Shown one piece after another: positions 51,451-59,183 of a DNA stretch of 64,000 nt (within the stretch, counting starts at the first letter, position 1; every line of letters starts with the position of its first letter). Under the pieces are notes generated by a model. The model saw nothing but the letters and a program-made list of their open reading frames with translations. It searched no databases and was not told the origin of the DNA. This DNA comes from Deltaproteobacteria bacterium (GTDB lineage: Bacteria > JAGRBM01 > JAHCIT01), in NCBI GenBank assembly GCA_026129095.1, contig JAHCIT010000007.1, forward strand, positions 124,001 to 188,000. The letters are read 5' to 3'. The position numbers were made by a program, and so were the translations under genes.

Positions 51451-52497
51451 TCAGTTGGGGGATGAGGCGACCTGCGACAGGCCGGAAGGCATGTGATCGT
51501 AGCGATAGGTATATTCGACCCGTTCAATGCGGCGAACCCGTATGACTTCACCCTCATCAACCGACAGCGGAAAAAGAATCGTCTTTTTGTGCAGTTCGCC
51601 ATAGATCATCAGCGTACGGGGGTCGATAGTCCGCTCCATGTATCCTTCGATCTGGCCGCCAACCACATCGCCATGCTTCAGGAACTCCATCGCGTGCCGG
51701 ATGGATGCCTTGCGGGCCTTTTCGACCAGTTCCGGCTCCGTTCCGAGGTCATAGCGGATACGAATGCAACTCTGTTCCGAGTCTCCGCCATGACAGCTCA
51801 CGCCGGGCACGACCTTGGCCGCAATTCCGTACCGGATAAACAGGCCCGGCTCCAGTGTGTAGGTTCCGATCTGGTAATAGACCTTGCCCGGCACGAAATA
51901 CTGGTTGTGCCAGGAACCATAACGGGCATTCCAGTCAGTCATCTCCCGTTTTTCCATTATCTCGCTCTGAAGCGCTTCCTCTTCCACCGGAGGCGGCTTC
52001 CCCTTGGGGAGCCCCGCCCGAAGGTTTTCCGCCACCTTATCGATACCACTGATACCGTGCGCCATGACATGCCCGCCCGGTGCATCACCAATCCGGTAAA
52101 CGAGCTTCACGCCCTTCATTGCTTCCAGAAAGGGATTCTGGAGCGGCTTGCCATTGAGGCTTGCCCCGAGCCGCTGGATTGTCATCAGCACCTCATAGGC
52201 CCCATCCATCTTACGGACTTTCTGGTGATTAACGGCTGAAAAGGTGTCGATCCGCATGCCCCGCTCACCGTAATCGCTGCCAACGACACGGTTCACGCGT
52301 TCTTCAAACTGGAGTCCGTCGGGAGGATTGTAGCGGATCTCGATCAGCCCACCGGCGTCTCGGGCACTGCTTTCATTCTCGCCACGAACGATTGGAAGGC
52401 TTTCGCTCTCGTCGAATGAGAATTCGTCCGCCCAGGCAGCCGGGGTGAAGAGGAGCAGGCAAACCGCCTGCAATGTCCAGGTGAGTCTTGGTTTCAT
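51451..52497 (-). CDS. Exported protein of unknown function, 348 aa
   Basis: The protein begins MKPRLTWTLQAVCLLLFTPA with a signal peptidase-type site at AWA-DE, so it should be secreted to the periplasm. The mature protein is a soluble, mixed alpha/beta sequence with motifs such as IEIRYNPPDGLQFEERVNRV, MAHGISGIDKVAEN, WNARYGSWHNQYFVPGKVYY, SCHGGDSEQSCIRIRYDLGT and LMIYGELHKKTILFPLSVDE. Two cysteines in that SCHGGDSEQSC block could form a disulphide. I recognise no domain. The ATG at 52497 is chosen because the signal peptide begins there, with a GGAA five bases upstream. It is followed by an SDR-fold gene and preceded by an alpha/beta hydrolase, all leftward. Confidence 0.75.
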   Translation of the reverse strand: MKPRLTWTLQAVCLLLFTPAAWADEFSFDESESLPIVRGENESSARDAGGLIEIRYNPPDGLQFEERVNRVVGSDYGERGMRIDTFSAVNHQKVRKMDGAYEVLMTIQRLGASLNGKPLQNPFLEAMKGVKLVYRIGDAPGGHVMAHGISGIDKVAENLRAGLPKGKPPPVEEEALQSEIMEKREMTDWNARYGSWHNQYFVPGKVYYQIGTYTLEPGLFIRYGIAAKVVPGVSCHGGDSEQSCIRIRYDLGTEPELVEKARKASIRHAMEFLKHGDVVGGQIEGYMERTIDPRTLMIYGELHKKTILFPLSVDEGEVIRVRRIERVEYTYRYDHMPSGLSQVASSPN

Positions 52498-52607
52498 GCG
52501 TTCCGGAGCAAGGCGCATTTTAGGGGACAATCCCTTCAGGCCGCAACCATACCGCTGTTCTCGTTAAAATAGGTTTACAGCCCGGGTGAAAATTTATTAA
52601 CCGTGGG

Positions 52608-53726
52608 TCATCTGGGATCATGTCTCTGCAGCCACTCAGTAACGATGGGAAGGACTTCCTCAAGGGCCCTTTTCCCCATCACCAGGTCCACATGCCCATA
52701 GTCGGCACTGTAACCTTCACGGCGGCCCAGGTTCACATATCGCTTGTCTGCGGAAGCCGAACGGTCATAGGCGGCGTAAACGTCCCGGGGCGGTGCGAGC
52801 ACATCATGAGCGGCAGCGACGACAAGCAGTGGACGGCGCACACGGTCGAAACTCGCGGCGTAGTTCAGTTTCAGGCTGGGTGACCTGAAACCCTTGCGAC
52901 GGATAAAGGTCGCCCCAACACGAAACTCCTCGTTCGACACGTCATCGAGGACGTTCTGAAACAGGCGGGCTGCATCACGAGCACGCATGTTTCCGCTCGT
53001 ATAGAACGGATTTGGAATAAACGGGTGCAGGGCCAGAATAAACGGCGCTGCCGCCCAGGCAATGAACCGTACCGGGTAATTCGGAATAAACCGTGTAAAC
53101 GGCTGAATGGCGGCGGCAACCTGCCAGAACCAGAACCGGTTGTCGATGAAAGTCGGCGAACCCAGCGCCACAACCGTGCCTACATCCTCGCCAGGATGGG
53201 TCATGAGATAAGCGTACATCACCATCCCGCCCATCGAGTGGCCGATCCAGTCCACACGGTCTGCGCCAGTCCGCTCCTGCACGGTACGGATCGCCGCCGG
53301 CAGATCGCCCATTACGTAATCATCAAATTGCCATTGATGGCGAAGAATGGTTTCCACGCGGCTTGCGCGTCGGGAGTGGCCATGACCGCGCATTTCAAGA
53401 ATCCAGACGTCCCGCCCTTCCCTCGCCAATGACCGGGCAAAAGAGCGCTCCGGGTGGTGATCGAAGAAATAGCGGTTGCAGGCGATCCCGTGGCAGAGAA
53501 TGACCGGCCGGCCTTTTGTTTCACCTTCGGGCCGGATCCTGTGCAATGCAACCGGATGACCATCATCGGCCAGGGCGATAACGCGCTCATCGGCCCGGTG
53601 CCTTGCCCCTACAAGCCGCTCGCTCAGGGCGTGGCCCACGACGGGGATACTGGCCGCGGCATGGGTGAGGCGCCTCTGAAGGGTCATAGATGGAGGGCAT
53701 ATAGCACAGAACGCAGGATGTGACAT
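52608..53726 (-). CDS. Alpha/beta hydrolase (lipase-like)
   Basis: The 372-residue protein has the oxyanion region VILCHGIACNRYFFD, the motif WILEMRGHGHSRRAS and the nucleophile elbow IGHSMGGMVMYAYL, with a serine nucleophile. The acid probably lies in VVAAAHDVLAPP and the histidine in YSADYGHVDLVMG. The length and the PTFIDNRFWFWQ..FTRFIPN cap segment fit poorly characterised hydrolases related to polyhydroxyalkanoate-type and lipase-like enzymes. It begins at 53726 or, in frame, 53687; neither has a good ribosome site. It lies 12 bases downstream of the epimerase stop, so it is in its operon. Confidence 0.87.
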   Translation of the reverse strand: MSHPAFCAICPPSMTLQRRLTHAAASIPVVGHALSERLVGARHRADERVIALADDGHPVALHRIRPEGETKGRPVILCHGIACNRYFFDHHPERSFARSLAREGRDVWILEMRGHGHSRRASRVETILRHQWQFDDYVMGDLPAAIRTVQERTGADRVDWIGHSMGGMVMYAYLMTHPGEDVGTVVALGSPTFIDNRFWFWQVAAAIQPFTRFIPNYPVRFIAWAAAPFILALHPFIPNPFYTSGNMRARDAARLFQNVLDDVSNEEFRVGATFIRRKGFRSPSLKLNYAASFDRVRRPLLVVAAAHDVLAPPRDVYAAYDRSASADKRYVNLGRREGYSADYGHVDLVMGKRALEEVLPIVTEWLQRHDPR

Positions 53727-53738
53727 GAGAGTCAGTGC

Positions 53739-54653
53739 TTAACTGACCGCTTCCCTCAATGCCGAGGAGACGTCGGGAAACCGGAAGGTATAGCCGGCAG
53801 AAAGCGCAGCCTTCGGTTCCGCCCGGGTGCTGGAGAGCACGATGGTGGACTGCTCGCCCAGCGCTGTCTTGAGGACAAAACCAGGAACCGGAAACCAGGA
53901 AGGCCGGTTCATGACGCGGCCCAGTTCCCGGCAGAAGGTCTTGAGCTGTACTGGCTCTGGCGCACAGACATTCATCACAGAAGGTGCACCTGCGTTGTTC
54001 AAGGCAAACATGACGAGACCGGCCACGTCCTCCACATGAACCCACGGAACCCACTGGTTCCCGGACCCGATGTGTCCACCTGCAAACATCCTGAACGGGA
54101 GCGCCATCTTCTCCAGCGCTCCGCCGCCACGACCCACCGCCATGCCAATCCTCAAGCTAACGACTCGGACGCCCAGTTTTTCTGCTTGCCGGGCGGCCGC
54201 CTCCCAGGCGATACAGAGGTCCGTCAGGAACCCCGCACCCGGCGCGCTGGACTCATCCAGGAGTTCATCACCACGGTCGCCATAAAAACCGACCGCTGAG
54301 GCCGCTACAAAAGTCCTGGGTTTTTCGTTCATCCTCGATATCGCCTGGACCAGTGTCTGCGTGCCAATAGTGCGGCTTTCAACCAGCGCCCGTTTGCGGC
54401 TTTCGGTCCAGCGGCCCGCACCTACGTTTTCACCGGCAAGATGAACGATGGCGGCGCAGCCTTCTATAGCCTCGGCCAGTTCTTCCGGGCTCATGGACGC
54501 TGACCACGGCGCACACCGGACGCGGCGGTCCATCTGGAATGCGGCTTTCACTGGATCACGGGAAAGGACCACCGTTTCAAGTCCCGCATCGAGGAGCCGT
54601 TTGACCACCACTTTCCCGATAAACCCGGTCCCGCCGGTTACAGCTATACGCAT
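53739..54653 (-). CDS. TIGR01777-type NAD-dependent epimerase (YfcH-like)
   Basis: The 304-residue protein starts MRIAVTGGTGFIGKVVVKRL and contains IVHLAGENVGAGRWTESRKR and a strand with SAVGFYGDRGDELLDESS. It also has LRIGMAVGRGGGALEKM and NVCAPEPVQLKTFCREL, the blocks that define the TIGR01777/YfcH family of extended SDRs. The C-terminus carries a DUF1731-like region (LGEQSTIVLSSTRAEPKAAL). The biochemical role of this conserved family is still unclear. It is upstream of, and co-transcribed with, the alpha/beta hydrolase, and divergent from the CBS gene. Confidence 0.92.
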   Translation of the reverse strand: MRIAVTGGTGFIGKVVVKRLLDAGLETVVLSRDPVKAAFQMDRRVRCAPWSASMSPEELAEAIEGCAAIVHLAGENVGAGRWTESRKRALVESRTIGTQTLVQAISRMNEKPRTFVAASAVGFYGDRGDELLDESSAPGAGFLTDLCIAWEAAARQAEKLGVRVVSLRIGMAVGRGGGALEKMALPFRMFAGGHIGSGNQWVPWVHVEDVAGLVMFALNNAGAPSVMNVCAPEPVQLKTFCRELGRVMNRPSWFPVPGFVLKTALGEQSTIVLSSTRAEPKAALSAGYTFRFPDVSSALREAVS

Positions 54654-54765
54654 GGTGGATATTCCTACCTTTCCTCCCTGGCACGGGCAACGCCGGACGT
54701 CCTGAGCAACGTCATACCCATTGGCCGTGTGCCCGGCTAATAAAGCCGGTCAGAAGGAGTCCCGC

Positions 54766-55176
54766 ATGAGCAAGGGCATACCACCCGTACACAAATACAT
54801 GACCACCAGTCCCATCACGATCGGCCATGACCAGAAGATCGTCAAAGCCGAGGAGATCATGCACGCCAACCGCATCCGGCACCTGCCAGTGCTGAAGGGC
54901 GGGAAATTTACCGGGATCCTCACCGACCGTGATATCAAGTTTGTTCAGGGTCTGCGGGATCTGGATGCAAGTACACTCGTTGTGGATGACGTAGTACGCG
55001 AGCAGGCGTTCACCGTCGATGCAGAGTCGCCGCTGGATCAGGTGGCATCGGAGATGGCCGAACTGAAGGTGGGATCCGCCATCGTTACGCAGAATGGCAA
55101 GCTGGTCGGCATATTCACAACGGTAGATGCCATGCAGGCGCTCGCCGAATTGCTCCGTACGCGGCTTGGACACTGA
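54766..55176 (+). CDS. CBS-domain protein
   Basis: The 136-residue protein is made of two CBS motifs: VHKYMTTSPITIGHDQKIVK, then AEEIMHANRIRHLPVLKGGK and GILTDRDIKF in the first half; VREQAFTVDAESPLDQVASE, then LKVGSAIVTQNGKLVGIFTT in the second. Such pairs (Bateman modules) bind adenine nucleotides. It has no fused partner domain. The ATG at 54766 has an AAGGAG ribosome site 7 bases upstream; an in-frame start 45 bases earlier is less supported. The gene is divergent from the TIGR01777 epimerase. Confidence 0.93.
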   Translation: MSKGIPPVHKYMTTSPITIGHDQKIVKAEEIMHANRIRHLPVLKGGKFTGILTDRDIKFVQGLRDLDASTLVVDDVVREQAFTVDAESPLDQVASEMAELKVGSAIVTQNGKLVGIFTTVDAMQALAELLRTRLGH

Positions 55177-55257
55177 TACCGGCCTTTGCGGTAGACACCA
55201 TCCGCGCAGTCCGGCACAATACACACACGGCCCCGGAATGAAGGCCGTACGTGTATT

Positions 55258-56043
55258 ATGGGCAAAAGCGGCGCAGCTTCCTTTCAGGACCAGAATATCA
55301 TTGTCACAGGCGGTGCAAGCGGCATCGGACTGGCCGCCGCTGTGGCACTGGAAGCCCGCGGTGCACGGATGGCACTGCTGGATGTGAATGCTGCCGCACT
55401 GGAACAGTCCCGGGAACGGTTCCGGCAACCTGAACGCGTTGTGACGCGCACTTTGGATGTGGCCCAGGCAGAATCAGTCGAGGCTGCGGTAAAAAGCGTA
55501 GACGGCGAAATGGGGCCCGTGGATATCCTGCTTGCGTCAGCCGGTGTTATGGAGGCCGGTCCGTTTTTGGAGTTGACGCCGGACGAGATCGACCGCCTCG
55601 TATCGATCAATGTAACCGGTACGGCAAACGCGATCCGGGCCGTGCTCCCCTCCATGCGCGAACGGCGGCAGGGACGCATTATTACGGTGGCAAGCGTGCT
55701 CGGCCTGCATGCTTTCCGCGAGTTCGCCGTCTATGCAGCGACGAAGTTCGCCGTAATCAATCTTACCGAGTCGCTCGCCAGCGAAAACCTTGATTACGGC
55801 ATCAAGTTCCAGGTTCTCTGTCCGCCTGGCACCGACACCACACTCGTCGCCGGCTTGAAGCACAGGCCAAAATCAATGGAAAAATTTGGTCTCGCTCCCG
55901 TAGACGCCGTGGTCACTGGGCTTTTGGAGGGCATCGGCAAGGAAGAGTTCCTTATCTTGGTCACCCCGGAAACCCGTGCCCTTCATCAGCTTCAGCGTTT
56001 TGCTCCGCCCCTTTTCGACCAGTTCGTGAAGTGGGTTTCCTGA
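55258..56043 (+). CDS. Classical short-chain dehydrogenase/reductase
   Basis: The 261-residue protein has the classical SDR signature: IIVTGGASGIGLAAAVAL, NVTGTANAI, the catalytic serine region TVASVLG and the YAATKFAVINL catalytic Tyr-x3-Lys. Classical family features are complete, so it is an active oxidoreductase with NAD(P). The substrate, possibly a ketone, sterol or fatty-acid derivative, is unknown. It lies 81 bases after the CBS gene. The start was chosen at the ATG 55258, with a weak ribosome site. Confidence 0.91.
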   Translation: MGKSGAASFQDQNIIVTGGASGIGLAAAVALEARGARMALLDVNAAALEQSRERFRQPERVVTRTLDVAQAESVEAAVKSVDGEMGPVDILLASAGVMEAGPFLELTPDEIDRLVSINVTGTANAIRAVLPSMRERRQGRIITVASVLGLHAFREFAVYAATKFAVINLTESLASENLDYGIKFQVLCPPGTDTTLVAGLKHRPKSMEKFGLAPVDAVVTGLLEGIGKEEFLILVTPETRALHQLQRFAPPLFDQFVKWVS

Positions 56044-56049
56044 AGCCGC

Positions 56050-56103
56050 TTCTCCACACGATTGCCACCTTATCCCCAATAATTCCCCTACAGATGTGGA
56101 TAA
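56050..56103. promoter_or_regulatory. Cluster of three DnaA-box-like sites
   Basis: TTCTCCACA (56050-56058) and TTATCCCCA (56070-56078) each differ by one base from the DnaA box TTATCCACA. TGTGGATAA (56095-56103) is an exact box on the other strand. Three in 54 bases is more than expected by chance. No dnaA gene is visible, so the function is open. Confidence 0.5.
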
Positions 56104-56204
56104 ACTGTGTTTGGGATGCCCTGATTTAGGCATTTTAACATACTGAAATCCCTAGTGGTTTCAAGTGTGCGTGAAACTTTACAATCCCCAATCCAAAAAA
56201 ACCG

Positions 56205-56233
56205 TTGACTTACTGATTGGTCAAACAGTTAAC
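56205..56233 (+). promoter_or_regulatory. Weak promoter candidate for dxs
   Basis: TTGACT (56205-56210) matches the -35 consensus at 5 of 6 bases. After 17 bases comes GTTAAC (56228-56233), only 3 of 6 for the -10. A transcript would start near 56240 and carry the hairpin leader before the ATG at 56302. Confidence 0.4.
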
Positions 56234-56245
56234 TGCGGGCCTTGT

Positions 56246-56278
56246 GCTGATTATCAGCCAATCAGGGCTGGTTTTTTT
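56246..56278 (+). promoter_or_regulatory. Attenuator-like pair of alternative hairpins in the dxs leader
   Basis: GCTGATTATCAGC (56246-56258) forms one 5-base hairpin. CAGCC-AATCAG-GGCTG (56255-56270) forms a second, followed by G and seven T, the form of an intrinsic terminator. The two share 56255-56258, so only one can form at a time. The dxs ribosome site (GAGGAG, about 56279-56284) follows at once. No known riboswitch family is recognised. Confidence 0.5.
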
Positions 56279-56301
56279 GAGGAGACAACGACAGTAACAC
56301 C

Positions 56302-58236
56302 ATGAGTGCTGCCACAAGTACCGACGAACGCTACGAACTGCTCGACGCCATCAACTCGCCGACCGATCTGCGCCGGTTGCCGGAATCCGAGCTTCCCAAA
56401 CTGGCCGAAGAGTGCCGCCGGTTCCTCATTCATGCGGTCGCCAAGACGGGCGGACACCTCGCCTCGTCGCTAGGCGCCTGCGAACTCACCATCGCCCTCC
56501 ACTACGTCTATGAGACTCCCGAAGACCGGCTCGTCTGGGACGTGGGTCACCAGGCCTATGTCCACAAGCTGCTTACCGGACGCCGGGAGATGTTCCCCAC
56601 ACTCCGTCAGAAGGGCGGCATGTCCGGTTTCCCCTCCCGGTTCGAAAGCTCCTACGACACGTTCGGTGTCGGTCATGGCGGAACCTCGATTTCGGCCGCT
56701 GCCGGCATGAACGAAGGGCTGCATCACCAGAAGAAGCGGCGCCACACGGTCGCAGTGATCGGCGATGGTTCGATCACCTCCGGCATGGCATTCGAGGCGC
56801 TCAATCATGCCGGTGAAGTGGGGCGCCCATTCACCGTTGTCCTGAACGACAACGAGTGGGCGATCTCGCGCAACGTGGGGGCGCTCTCCCGTACCCTGAG
56901 CCGACGAATCGTGACCGAGGATTTTATCCAGACAAAGGATCTGGTTCGCCGCTGGGTTCACGAGAAGCTCGGCGCGAAGATGGAAGACCGAATCCGCCAT
57001 ATCGAGGATGCCGTCAAAAGCGTCGTGCTCCCGGTCTCGCCGCTGTTCGAGGCGTTCGGCTTCGAATATCTGGGCCCCGTGGATGGGCATAACGTTCATG
57101 CCCTGGTGAAGGCGCTGCGGGCCGCCAAGGAAAACCACAAGCCTGTGCTGCTCCATATCCTCACCCGCAAGGGCAAGGGGTGGGAGGTTTCCGAAGCCGA
57201 TCCGCTCGTTTACCACGGCCTAGGCAAGTACGACCCCAAGTCGGGAGAGCGTGCCCCGGCTGCTCCGGCCCCCGACCCGTGGCAAAAGCACTTCGCCCGT
57301 GCGGCGATTGATCTGGCGAAGCAGGATTCCCGTATCGTCGCCATCACCGGTGCGATGGCGACGGGAACCAGTTGTGACGTATTCCAGAAGGAGTTTCCCG
57401 ACCGCTGCTACGACGTCGGCATGTGCGAGCAGCATGCCGTGACGCTGGCGGCGGGGCTCGCCTGCGAAGGCATGCGCCCCATTGCAGCGATCTACTCGAC
57501 GTTCCTCCAGCGCGCCTATGACCAGGTGGTTCACGACGTCTGTATCCAGAACCTGCCCGTACTGTTCTGCATGGACCGCGCTGGCCTGGCTGGTGATGAC
57601 GGCGTGACGCACCAGGGGATGTTCGACATCGCCTACCTGCGCTGCCTGCCGAACATGGTCTGCATGGCCCCCAAGGACGAGAACGAACTCAGGAACATGA
57701 TGTACACGGCGACCAAGCTCGACTGCCCCTCGTCCGTCCGGTATCCGCGTGGACCCGCCATGGGGATCCCCTACGACAAGGAGTTCTCCCAGATCCCGGT
57801 TGGCAAGGCCGAAATCCTTCGCGAGGGTAAGGATGTGACGCTTCTGGCACTGGGCCACCAGGTGCCGGAAGCAGTGAAGGCCGCTGAACTTCTCGCTGCC
57901 GAAGGGGTCCAGACAACCGTGGTGAATGCCCGGTTTATCAAGCCGCTGGACCGCGAGACGATAATCGAAACCGCTACCGCTACCGGGCGGCTTGTGACTA
58001 TCGAGGAGGCGGCCCTGATGGGTGGCTTCGGATCGGCAGTTTGTGAACTTTTGATGGACGAAGGCGTCCACAGGGATATCGACATCAGACGGCTCGGGGT
58101 CTCTGACCGGTTTGTCGAGCATGGCACCCAGGCCGCCTGGCGTGAGGAGTTCAAGCTCACGGCCCCAAGGATTGCCGAAACAGTCCGGCAGATGATCCGC
58201 AAGACACGGCTCCGGAGCGTCAAGGACGCGGGCTAA
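56302..58236 (+). CDS. dxs: 1-deoxy-D-xylulose-5-phosphate synthase
   Basis: DXS joins pyruvate and glyceraldehyde 3-phosphate, the first step of the MEP isoprenoid pathway, using thiamine diphosphate. The 644-residue protein has the N-terminal blocks KTGGHLASSLGACELTIALHY, DVGHQAYVHKLLTGRR and FGVGHGGTSISAAAGM. The cofactor motif is GDGSITSGMAFEALNHAG with NDNEWAIS. The central and C-terminal blocks are DVGMCEQHAVTLAAGLACEG, AGLAGDDGVTHQGMFDIAYL and SVRYPRG. The usual MSIS after DNE is WAIS here. The C-terminus overlaps the amidotransferase gene on the other strand by 17 bases. ispE lies 41 kb away. The region upstream is unusually structured. Confidence 0.95.
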   Translation: MSAATSTDERYELLDAINSPTDLRRLPESELPKLAEECRRFLIHAVAKTGGHLASSLGACELTIALHYVYETPEDRLVWDVGHQAYVHKLLTGRREMFPTLRQKGGMSGFPSRFESSYDTFGVGHGGTSISAAAGMNEGLHHQKKRRHTVAVIGDGSITSGMAFEALNHAGEVGRPFTVVLNDNEWAISRNVGALSRTLSRRIVTEDFIQTKDLVRRWVHEKLGAKMEDRIRHIEDAVKSVVLPVSPLFEAFGFEYLGPVDGHNVHALVKALRAAKENHKPVLLHILTRKGKGWEVSEADPLVYHGLGKYDPKSGERAPAAPAPDPWQKHFARAAIDLAKQDSRIVAITGAMATGTSCDVFQKEFPDRCYDVGMCEQHAVTLAAGLACEGMRPIAAIYSTFLQRAYDQVVHDVCIQNLPVLFCMDRAGLAGDDGVTHQGMFDIAYLRCLPNMVCMAPKDENELRNMMYTATKLDCPSSVRYPRGPAMGIPYDKEFSQIPVGKAEILREGKDVTLLALGHQVPEAVKAAELLAAEGVQTTVVNARFIKPLDRETIIETATATGRLVTIEEAALMGGFGSAVCELLMDEGVHRDIDIRRLGVSDRFVEHGTQAAWREEFKLTAPRIAETVRQMIRKTRLRSVKDAG

Positions 58237-58966
58237 GCCCCCCGGACTTTACCAGTCCAGCCCAGCCGCCAAAGAGGATGCGGCTGATGGATTCAAGCCC
58301 GGGCAGGTAACTGGCGCGGCCATCGAGCAGCCGTTCCCGCGGTATCCGCTCGGCCTGAAGTTCATCGTCGAAGGCGCGGGTCATCCCTGCTATCAGGTCA
58401 CTATCCACCTCCAGATGAAACTGGATTCCCCATACATTCCTTCCGTACCGGAACGCCTGGTTGGGCGTCATCTCTGACGAAGCGAGATGGACCGCTCCAT
58501 CTGGCAGTTCCAGCCGGTCACCGTGCCAGTGGAAGGCTACGAAATTCCGTTCGGGTACACGGCTCCAGAGAGGATCATCTGAAGCGTCACCAGTAAGCTT
58601 CACCGGGTACCACCCGATCTCCTTGGCCGGCCCGGGAGCGACATTGCCGCCAAAGGCTGCGGCTATGAGCTGAGCCCCCAAGCATACACCCAGAACAGGC
58701 AGGTTTTCCTTTTCCATCTGGCGGATCAGGTTCATCTCGTCCGCAAGAAACGGATACTTGTCCGTTTCATAGACTCCCATCGGACCGCCCATAACGATCA
58801 GCCCCGCAGCGCCGCCGCCCAGGTCCGGCACGGGCTCTCCCGCCCAGGTCCGCACATAGCGGATTCCGACGCCCTTCCGTTCCAGTTCCAGTGCGATCAG
58901 TCCCGGGTTTTCACACCTCGCGTGAAGCAGGCACCAGACAAAAGGGCGGCTGGAAGAAGGACTCAT
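58220..58966 (-). CDS. Class I glutamine amidotransferase (GMP synthase-like)
   Basis: The 248-residue protein is a stand-alone GATase1 domain with the oxyanion strand AGLIVMGGPMGVYE, nucleophile Cys95 in VLGVCLGAQLIAAAFGG and the catalytic His-Glu in GIQFHLEVD. The EIGWYPVKLT segment is typical of the GMP synthase-like amidotransferase family found in many bacteria, which lack the synthase part. These may hydrolyse gamma-glutamyl compounds, but the substrate is unknown. The ATG at 58966 is favoured; upstream in-frame codons add an unrelated leader. The gene is convergent with dxs and overlaps its last 17 bases. Confidence 0.9.
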   Translation of the reverse strand: MSPSSSRPFVWCLLHARCENPGLIALELERKGVGIRYVRTWAGEPVPDLGGGAAGLIVMGGPMGVYETDKYPFLADEMNLIRQMEKENLPVLGVCLGAQLIAAAFGGNVAPGPAKEIGWYPVKLTGDASDDPLWSRVPERNFVAFHWHGDRLELPDGAVHLASSEMTPNQAFRYGRNVWGIQFHLEVDSDLIAGMTRAFDDELQAERIPRERLLDGRASYLPGLESISRILFGGWAGLVKSGGLSPRP

Positions 58967-59183
58967 GGGACAAAGTCTAGCCGTAGCCGCCAAGCGCCAC
59001 AAAAGGCCATATTCGCCATAATAGATACGATAGGTATACTCATCATATTTATAATAAATGTAATAAATACAGCTAGTTACAATTTTTATATTGACTGATA
59101 TCTATAATGTAATACAACATAAACAGACCGATGCCGCAACCCGTCAAGGTCGCGGAGAAGCAAGTCCAGAAGGAAAACAAATC
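58967..59183 (+). other. AT-rich leader before the desaturase gene
   Basis: From about 59010 the sequence is strongly A+T rich, with no gene. It contains TATAAT at 59050-59055 and 59103-59108, and TATACT at 59035-59040, but no well-spaced -35 partner. A perfect palindrome ATTTAT-A-ATAAAT lies at 59047-59059. AGAAGGAAAAC before the ATG at 59184 is the ribosome site. Such a leader would suit temperature- or membrane-state-dependent regulation of a desaturase (inference). Confidence 0.5.

Larger units (their letters stand above)
56044..56301 (+). promoter_or_regulatory. AT-rich regulatory region between the SDR and dxs
   Basis: This 258-base gap is clearly richer in A+T than its neighbours and holds no gene. 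From left to right it has three DnaA-box-like nonamers (56050-56103), an imperfect palindrome (56145-56162), an inverted repeat GTTTCA-N8-TGAAAC (56158-56177), the repeat CAAAAAAACC/GGTTTTTTTG (56194-56203 and 56270-56279) and CTGATTGG/CCAATCAG (56213-56220 and 56258-56265). A promoter candidate (TTGACT at 56205) and a terminator-like hairpin complete it. The density of symmetrical elements suggests strong regulation of dxs or a replication-related site. Confidence 0.55.

Noticed and set aside
59091-59108. TTGACT followed by TATAAT as a desaturase promoter
   Set aside because: The two elements are only 6 bases apart, too close for a sigma-70 promoter.
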